A program made the translations under genes and the position numbers. The notes below the pieces were generated by a model. It was not told the origin of the DNA, searched no databases, and saw nothing but the letters and a program-made list of their open reading frames with translations. This document shows positions 59,103 through 64,000 of a DNA stretch of 64,000 nt, one piece after another. Source of the stretch: Gemmata massiliana (GTDB taxonomy: Bacteria; Planctomycetota; Planctomycetia; Gemmatales; Gemmataceae); NCBI RefSeq assembly GCF_901538265.1, contig NZ_LR593886.1:7895738-7959737 (forward strand), in the 5' to 3' direction. How positions within the stretch are numbered: the first letter of the stretch is position 1; each line of letters begins with the position of its first letter.

Positions 59103-60242
59103 CTACCGCCGTTCGTAGAAGTTGCCGGGCAATCGGCGCACGACCTTCTTCAGTTCCAACTGCATGAGCACGCGGGACAGGTCGCCGACCGGCAGATTCA
59201 GTTCGCGCGCCAGTTCGTCCGCATGACGCTTGGCCGCGAGTGCGTCGAATACCCGCTCTTGAACGGGGTCGAGCACCGGTCGCGGTGCGGTCGGGGCTTC
59301 TGGTGCGGGAGCCGAACGCGGCTCGGCCGTTTCCTTGCTGCTGGTTGTGCCACTCCGATATTCTGGTGTCGAAATGCCCTTCAAATCCTCGATCACGTCG
59401 TCCGCGTTGCGCACGAGTCGGGCGCCCTTGCGAATGAGTTCGAGGCTGCCCGCGCTGGCGGAACTGTCTACCGCGCCCGGCACCGCGAATATTTCGCGCC
59501 CCTGCTCCGCCGCATGGGTCGCGGTGATGAGCGCCCCGCTCTTCGCATTCGCCTCTACAACGACGATCGCGCGACTCAACCCGCTGATGATGCGGTTCCG
59601 CGCCGGGAACATGCCCGGTTGCGGGGCGACGGTCATCGGCGTTTCGGTGACCAAACAGCCCCGCTGCGCGATTTCGTCCGCGAGTTCGGCGTGTTCCGGC
59701 GGGTAAATCGCCGACAGCCCGCCCGCCAGCACCGCGATCGTGCGCCCGCCCGCGTCGAGTGCCGCCCGGTGCGCGACGCCGTCGATTCCGCGTGCGAGAC
59801 CGGAAACGATCGTGAAACCAGCGCGTACAAGGTCGCGGGCGAGTTGTTCGGCCAATTTTCGCCCGTAAGCAGTACAGGCGCGCGACCCGACAATACCAAT
59901 CGCGCTCACATCGGCTTCCACCCAGGCCCCGCGGAAATACAACAATGGGGGTGAGGCGACCACCGCCGCGAGCGGCGGCGGGTACCCCGCGGAGCCGAGC
60001 GGCACCGGTAAAACGCCGTGTTTTTCGAGGAGCGCGCGTTCGCGACCGGTGTCCACGGTCCGGAGCGCCTCCGCGAGCGAGCCGGCCAACTTCTCCCCGA
60101 TGTGCGGGATCTGGAGCAATTCCGGTGCTGTGGCGCGCAGAGCCGCGGCCGGCGAACCGAATCGCTCCAGCAGCGCGGCCGTTAATTTCGGCCCGAGCCC
60201 CGGCACCAGAGCAAGGGCGAGGTGGTCGTTGAGATCGGACAT
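59103..60242 (-). CDS. dprA: DNA-processing protein DprA
   Basis: 379 aa from the ATG at 60242. N-terminal helix-hairpin-helix-like part (LALVPGLGPKLTAALLERFG). The Rossmann-like DprA core has GIVGSRACTAYGRKLAEQLA, TIVSGLARGIDGVAHRAAL, TIAVLAGGL, YPPEHAEL, and FPARNRIISGLSRAIVVVEA. The C-terminal winged helix (DPVQERVFDALAAKRHADELARELNLPVGDLSRVLMQLELKKVVRRLPGNFYER) is intact. It loads RecA on single-stranded DNA during transformation. The upstream frame to 60434 is not conserved. Confidence 0.93.
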   Translation of the reverse strand: MSDLNDHLALALVPGLGPKLTAALLERFGSPAAALRATAPELLQIPHIGEKLAGSLAEALRTVDTGRERALLEKHGVLPVPLGSAGYPPPLAAVVASPPLLYFRGAWVEADVSAIGIVGSRACTAYGRKLAEQLARDLVRAGFTIVSGLARGIDGVAHRAALDAGGRTIAVLAGGLSAIYPPEHAELADEIAQRGCLVTETPMTVAPQPGMFPARNRIISGLSRAIVVVEANAKSGALITATHAAEQGREIFAVPGAVDSSASAGSLELIRKGARLVRNADDVIEDLKGISTPEYRSGTTSSKETAEPRSAPAPEAPTAPRPVLDPVQERVFDALAAKRHADELARELNLPVGDLSRVLMQLELKKVVRRLPGNFYERR

Positions 60243-60437
60243 GTCGGCGTGCAATTGAGGGCGTTGGGCGGCGCGACCCGAACGAACGGGCCGGCTTGGG
60301 GTTTTCACGATACCCGATACCCGATATCCCCGAAACACCCGATTTTGATACCCGACGTGCCCGATTTCGATTGGGCGCTGGCGGTTGCGTTTCTCGTGGT
60401 GCATAATGCGGTTCCGGGCCGTACCCGGGACCAATTC

Positions 60438-60442
60438 AGGAG
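60438..60442 (+). promoter_or_regulatory. Shine-Dalgarno site AGGAG before prs
   Basis: AGGAG ends 6 bases before the GTG at 60449 and supports that codon as the prs start. Confidence 0.7.
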
Positions 60443-60448
60443 ACGGCC

Positions 60449-61447
60449 GTGTTCGGCAACGGCAACAATCACAAGCTCAAGATCTTCAGCGGGCGCGCGA
60501 ACCGGCCACTGGCCGAGGGCATCGCCAAGGTGCTCGCGGTCCCGCTGGGCAACATGACGCTCGGGGACTTCCCGGACCGGGAAACGAGCGTCCGCATCGA
60601 AGAGGACGTGCGCGGGCGGGACGTGTTCATCGTCCAGCCGACGTCCACGCCGGTGAACGACCACCTGATGGAGTTGCTCATCATCCTCGATGCGTTTAAG
60701 CGGGCGAGCCCCGCGCGCATCACCGCCGTGCTGCCCTATTACGGCTACGCTCGGCAGGACCGCAAGGACAAGGGCCGCGTACCGATCTCGGCGAAACTCG
60801 TCGCCAACCTTATCACAAAAGCCGGGGCCGACCGCGTCCTCGCCCTCGACCTGCACGCGGCTCAGATTCAAGGCTTCTTCGACATCCCGGTGGACCACCT
60901 CTACGCGGTCAAAGAAATCGCCAAGCACGTCCGCAGCCTCGGGATCGACCAGAGCGAACTCATCGTGCTCAGCCCGGACGAGGGGAGCATCAAAAAGGCG
61001 CTCGACTTCCAGAAGAACGTCGGCGGGAAGATTTCCGTCGCCGACAAGCGCCGGACCAGTGCCACCGAGATCAAGCACGGGCACCTGATCGGTGCGCCGG
61101 TCGACGGCAAATCGGTCGTGATCTACGACGACATGATTTCAACGGCCGGGACCATCGTGGGCGCGGTCAACGTGGCCCGGCAGCACGGCGCGAAAGCGGT
61201 CTACGTGTGCGCCACACACGGCGTGCTGTGCGGCCCCGCGATCGAGCGCTTGGGGTCCGCGAAAATCGACCAGATCGCCATCACCGATAGCATCCCGCTC
61301 CCGCCGGAGAAGCAGCTCCCGAACATCAAGGTGATTTCCGTCGCGTCGCTGATCGCGAACGCCATTCAGCGCATCCACGGCAACGAGTCCGTCAGCGAAC
61401 TGTTCAAGGACGAACCGCCCATCACACGGGAAATCAACACGAAGTAA
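60449..61447 (+). CDS. prs: Ribose-phosphate pyrophosphokinase (PRPP synthase)
   Basis: 332 aa, GTG start at 60449 with an AGGAG site. Motifs: LKIFSGRANRPLAEGIA, FPDRETSVRIEEDVRGRDVFIVQPT, YYGYARQDRK, DLHAAQIQGFF, and the PRPP-binding loop VVIYDDMISTAGTI (~225-238). It makes PRPP from ribose-5-phosphate and ATP for nucleotide, His and Trp synthesis, downstream of RpiA. Divergent from dprA. Confidence 0.95.
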   Translation: MFGNGNNHKLKIFSGRANRPLAEGIAKVLAVPLGNMTLGDFPDRETSVRIEEDVRGRDVFIVQPTSTPVNDHLMELLIILDAFKRASPARITAVLPYYGYARQDRKDKGRVPISAKLVANLITKAGADRVLALDLHAAQIQGFFDIPVDHLYAVKEIAKHVRSLGIDQSELIVLSPDEGSIKKALDFQKNVGGKISVADKRRTSATEIKHGHLIGAPVDGKSVVIYDDMISTAGTIVGAVNVARQHGAKAVYVCATHGVLCGPAIERLGSAKIDQIAITDSIPLPPEKQLPNIKVISVASLIANAIQRIHGNESVSELFKDEPPITREINTK

Positions 61448-61528
61448 CGAGCCGGGAACGGTGTGCGGGACCGCCCCGCCCGTTCCCGCACGCGGATTGC
61501 CTCCATTCCTCACTTCCCGCCCGCTCCC

Positions 61529-62143
61529 ATGCCCAACATTCAGGTCACGTGCCCGGAGTGCAAATCGGTGCTGGAGATCGGCGCCGAGTTCGCGGGCCAG
61601 GAGATCGAGTGCGGGAGTTGCCTGCACGTCTTCATCGCAGAAACCCGGCCCGCGCGCCCGGATAGCGCCGGCCGGTCCGGTTCGGGCGCGCGGCGGCGCA
61701 GCGAGGAGGAGCCCGAAGACCGCGAGCAGAGCCGGTCCGCGCGGAGTTCTCGGCGCCGGGACGAGGACGACGATGAGGACGATTCTGATCGCCGTTCCGC
61801 GCGCCGGAGACGAGACGAAGAAGAGGACGATGATTTCGACTACAGTCCCCCGCGCCCGAGCAACGGCCCGGGCGCGGCTTCCGTGGCCGCGCTCGTCCTC
61901 GGCCTTTTGAGCACTTTCGCCGTCCCCGTGACCTGTTGCGGGTGCTGCTCCATGATTACCTGGCCGGTTACGATCCCATTGGGTCTAGGCGCGATCATTA
62001 CAGGAGCGTTTGGAATTAATGACCCGAAGGGCAAACCCCTGGCGATCACTGGCATGGTCTTCGGTGCCGTGTCGCTCGCGTTCGTGGCCCTTCAAATGAT
62101 CGGCTTTGCTCCGATCATGGTGCCCCCAGGTGCCCCTCGATAG
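61529..62143 (+). CDS. Zinc-ribbon membrane protein (DUF4190-like)
   Basis: 204 aa from the ATG at 61529. N-terminal zinc ribbon CPEC...CGSC (~10-34; VTCPECKSVLEIGAEFAGQEIECGSC). A Ser/Arg/Glu/Asp-rich charged linker (~45-110). Two membrane helices with DUF4190 style (ASVAALVLGLLSTFAVP, IPLGLGAIITGAFGI ... AITGMVFGAVSLAFVALQM). This layout is common in planctomycetes; role unknown, possibly a membrane-linked regulator. Confidence 0.8.
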   Translation: MPNIQVTCPECKSVLEIGAEFAGQEIECGSCLHVFIAETRPARPDSAGRSGSGARRRSEEEPEDREQSRSARSSRRRDEDDDEDDSDRRSARRRRDEEEDDDFDYSPPRPSNGPGAASVAALVLGLLSTFAVPVTCCGCCSMITWPVTIPLGLGAIITGAFGINDPKGKPLAITGMVFGAVSLAFVALQMIGFAPIMVPPGAPR

Positions 62144-62214
62144 CGACCGGCGCGTGGCAGCGGACAAATACAATGACCGGGAATCCGCACGCTGCCACTC
62201 GACCGAGGCGCTAT

Positions 62215-62715
62215 ATGCTCCGCTTCTGTGCTCCGCTCGCGGCTGTTGCACTCGCGTTCTGCGGGTGTCTCAACGACCCGAAAACCACTCCGACCGTGTT
62301 CAAGTCGGAACCGCACGGGCACTCGCACGAGCGGGAACACATGATGATTGAGGACGCGGGGCACTACCACGCGGCACTTACCGCCCACCTCTCCAGCAAG
62401 GACGGCAACGAACTCGACGTGTTCTTCGAGGCCGCCGATAACCCGCAAAAAGCTATCGCGCTGCCGATCGCAAAATTCACCGCGACCGCGAAGACCGCCG
62501 AGGGCAAAGAGCACAAACTGGAGTTCGAGCTGGCCCCAATGGACGAGCGCAAGGACGATCCCGCCGGGAAGTGCTCGCACTTCGTTGCAAAAGCCGGTTG
62601 GATGCGGGCCGAAGACGTGCTCACCGTCACCACGACCGTCACAATCGACGACAAACCCACGGTGATCGAATGGAAGGACTTTAACCCCAAAAAGTACGCG
62701 CATCACGAAGATTAG
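62215..62715 (+). CDS. His-rich lipoprotein, unknown function
   Basis: 166 aa from the ATG at 62215. Lipoprotein signal with lipobox near FCGC (MLRFCAPLAAVALAFCGCLND). The mature start is His-rich (HGHSHEREHMM, then GHYHAAL), suggesting metal binding. The rest is a compact beta-rich domain (ELDVFFEAADNPQKAIALPIAKFTATAKT) ending KYAHHED. No named family. It would sit on the periplasmic side of a membrane. The 71-base gap to the previous gene allows a shared transcript. Confidence 0.75.
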   Translation: MLRFCAPLAAVALAFCGCLNDPKTTPTVFKSEPHGHSHEREHMMIEDAGHYHAALTAHLSSKDGNELDVFFEAADNPQKAIALPIAKFTATAKTAEGKEHKLEFELAPMDERKDDPAGKCSHFVAKAGWMRAEDVLTVTTTVTIDDKPTVIEWKDFNPKKYAHHED

Positions 62716-62806
62716 CATTCCGCGGGTGGTGTTTGCGGCCGCTCCGCCGCGGCGGGATATAACGCACTATGGCCCCAAACACTCACCACGAAAGACCCAA
62801 CTCTCC

Positions 62807-64000
62807 ATGCCGCGCGTACTGATTGCCGACAAATTGGAAGCCCCGGGCATCGAGCTGCTCAAAGCGGCCGGTCTCGAAGTAGACAACCGGCCCGGCCTCA
62901 AGGCCGACGAACTCAAGGCCGCAATTCGGGGCGCCGACGCGGTCATCTGTCGCTCTCAACCGAAGCTCAGTGCCGAGTACTTCGAGGACACCGGTAGTCT
63001 CCGCGCGATCGCGCGCGCCGGCGTGGGCGTGGACAACATTGATGTCGCCGCGGCCACCCGCAAGGGCGTCGTGGTCATGAACACGCCCGGCGGGAACACC
63101 GTCTCGGCCGCGGAACACACCATCGCGCTGCTCCTCGCGCTCGCCCGGCGTGTCCCGGTCGCGGACGCGACAATGAAGGCCGGCGGCTGGGACCGCAACA
63201 AGTTTGTCGGGACCGAGGTCGCGGGCAAAACGCTCGGCGTCGTCGGGTTGGGGCGCATCGGGCGCGAGGTCGCCCGGCGCGCGAAGGGCATGGACATGAA
63301 GGTCATCGCCCTCGACCCGTTCGTGACCGCGGCGAAGGCCGCCGAACTCGGGTACGAGACGGCCGCGAACCTGGACGAACTGTTACCGAAGGTCGATTTC
63401 CTCACGCTCCACGTCCCGCTCGGGAACGACACTAAGAGCCTCATCGGGGCGCGCGAACTGGGACTGATGAAGAAGTCCGCCCGCGTGCTGAACGTCGCCC
63501 GCGGCGGCATCGTGGACGAGAAGGCGCTCGCCGACGCGCTCGCGGCCGGCACCATCGCGGGCGCGGGCATTGATGTGTTCACCGTGGAGCCGATCGTCGC
63601 GGACAACCCGCTCCTGAAGGCGCCGAACATCGTGCTCACGCCGCACCTCGGTGCCTCCACGCTGGAAGCTCAGGAAAACGTTGCGATCGAAGCGGCGCAA
63701 CTCATCGCCGACTTCCTGCTCAAGGGCCAGGTCGCGAACGCGGTCAACATGGCGGCCGTGAACCCCGCGGAACTCGCCGAGGTGCGGCCCTTCGTGGACC
63801 TCGCGCGCCGGTTGGGATTGCTCCAGGCGCAAATCGCCCAAGGAACGATCCGCCGCGCGTCGCTCACCTATCGGGGTGAACTCGCGGGGCAGAAGACGCG
63901 GTTGCTCACCGCCGCGTTCACGGCCGGGATGCTCGAATACCGGCTGAGTGAGGGCGTGAACCTCGTTAACGCGGAAGTTCTGGCGCGCGAGCGCGGGATC
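62807..64000 (+). CDS. serA: D-3-phosphoglycerate dehydrogenase, 3' partial
   Basis: 398 codons are visible before the window ends, with no stop. The NAD-binding domain has GLGRIGREVARRAKGM. Catalytic Arg in ARGGIVDE-flanked region (VNTPGGNTVSAAEHTIALLLALARRVPVADATMKAGGW and LNVARGGIVDEKAL), and His in TPHLGAST. The region after ~310 begins the allosteric-substrate-binding / intervening domain of the long SerA type (MAAVNPAELAEVRPFVDLARRLGLLQAQIA). It makes 3-phosphohydroxypyruvate in serine synthesis. An ACT domain is expected past the edge. ATG at 62807 is a family-typical start (MPRVLIADKL). Confidence 0.95.
   Translation, partial: MPRVLIADKLEAPGIELLKAAGLEVDNRPGLKADELKAAIRGADAVICRSQPKLSAEYFEDTGSLRAIARAGVGVDNIDVAAATRKGVVVMNTPGGNTVSAAEHTIALLLALARRVPVADATMKAGGWDRNKFVGTEVAGKTLGVVGLGRIGREVARRAKGMDMKVIALDPFVTAAKAAELGYETAANLDELLPKVDFLTLHVPLGNDTKSLIGARELGLMKKSARVLNVARGGIVDEKALADALAAGTIAGAGIDVFTVEPIVADNPLLKAPNIVLTPHLGASTLEAQENVAIEAAQLIADFLLKGQVANAVNMAAVNPAELAEVRPFVDLARRLGLLQAQIAQGTIRRASLTYRGELAGQKTRLLTAAFTAGMLEYRLSEGVNLVNAEVLARERGI

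Overview
This window is a GC-rich chromosomal segment that looks like a planctomycete of the family Gemmataceae (Gemmata or a close relative). This rests on lineage-typical families seen together: a TIGR03067-like secreted protein, a DUF6798-like membrane protein, two Uma2 (DUF820) nucleases, a protein ending in the IFGNPFRPV...GCWVVDL region, WD40 and HEAT proteins, an HDOD-kinase fusion, HpnC-type hydroxysqualene synthase, scattered core genes with few long operons, and rare Shine-Dalgarno sites. No rRNA, tRNA or CRISPR array was found. The organism call is inference from gene content.

Left part (1-13.1 kb): the end of a TrkA-like potassium regulator, hydroxysqualene synthase, a PhoPQ-activated-type secreted protein and an alpha/beta hydrolase. 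Then comes a plus-strand cluster that looks like a minimal ubiquitin-conjugation cassette: a 60-aa protein, an E2-like protein, a ThiF/E1-like protein and a 401-aa protein of unknown function. The E1-like gene is split by a 226-bp insert of palindromic repeat sequence that ends in a run of 13 G. Next are a site-2 protease, a class V aminotransferase, coaD, a PQQ-type beta-propeller protein and an FG-GAP protein.

Middle (13.2-31 kb): a second copy of the palindromic repeat, an MDR oxidoreductase, a lower-GC insert holding an unknown gene plus hicA-hicB, a divergent EF-Tu paralogue, dienelactone hydrolase, glgX, a signalling cluster (HDOD-Ser/Thr kinase fusion, single-domain response regulator, triplicated GAPxxNxGDH protein), prolyl oligopeptidase, Uma2, rpiA, a WD40 protein and a His-rich CobW-type GTPase.

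Right (31-64 kb): a four-gene minus-strand MacAB-TolC-like efflux operon (lipoprotein outer-membrane factor, adaptor, ATPase, permease), a complete IS701-type insertion sequence with 13-bp inverted repeats and a TTAG target duplication, a Ser/Thr kinase with leucine-rich tail, HEAT, TPR and DUF proteins, a probable pseudo-esterase, a long WD40 protein, clpC with a strong terminator, a membrane protein, dprA, prs, two small secreted or membrane proteins, and the start of serA, which runs off the right edge.

Perfect or near-perfect intergenic inverted repeats are frequent. Some are probably terminators; others are dispersed palindromic elements. The strongest candidates for a little-described system are the E2/E1-like cassette with its repeat-interrupted E1, and the HDOD-kinase / receiver / GAPxxNxGDH cluster.
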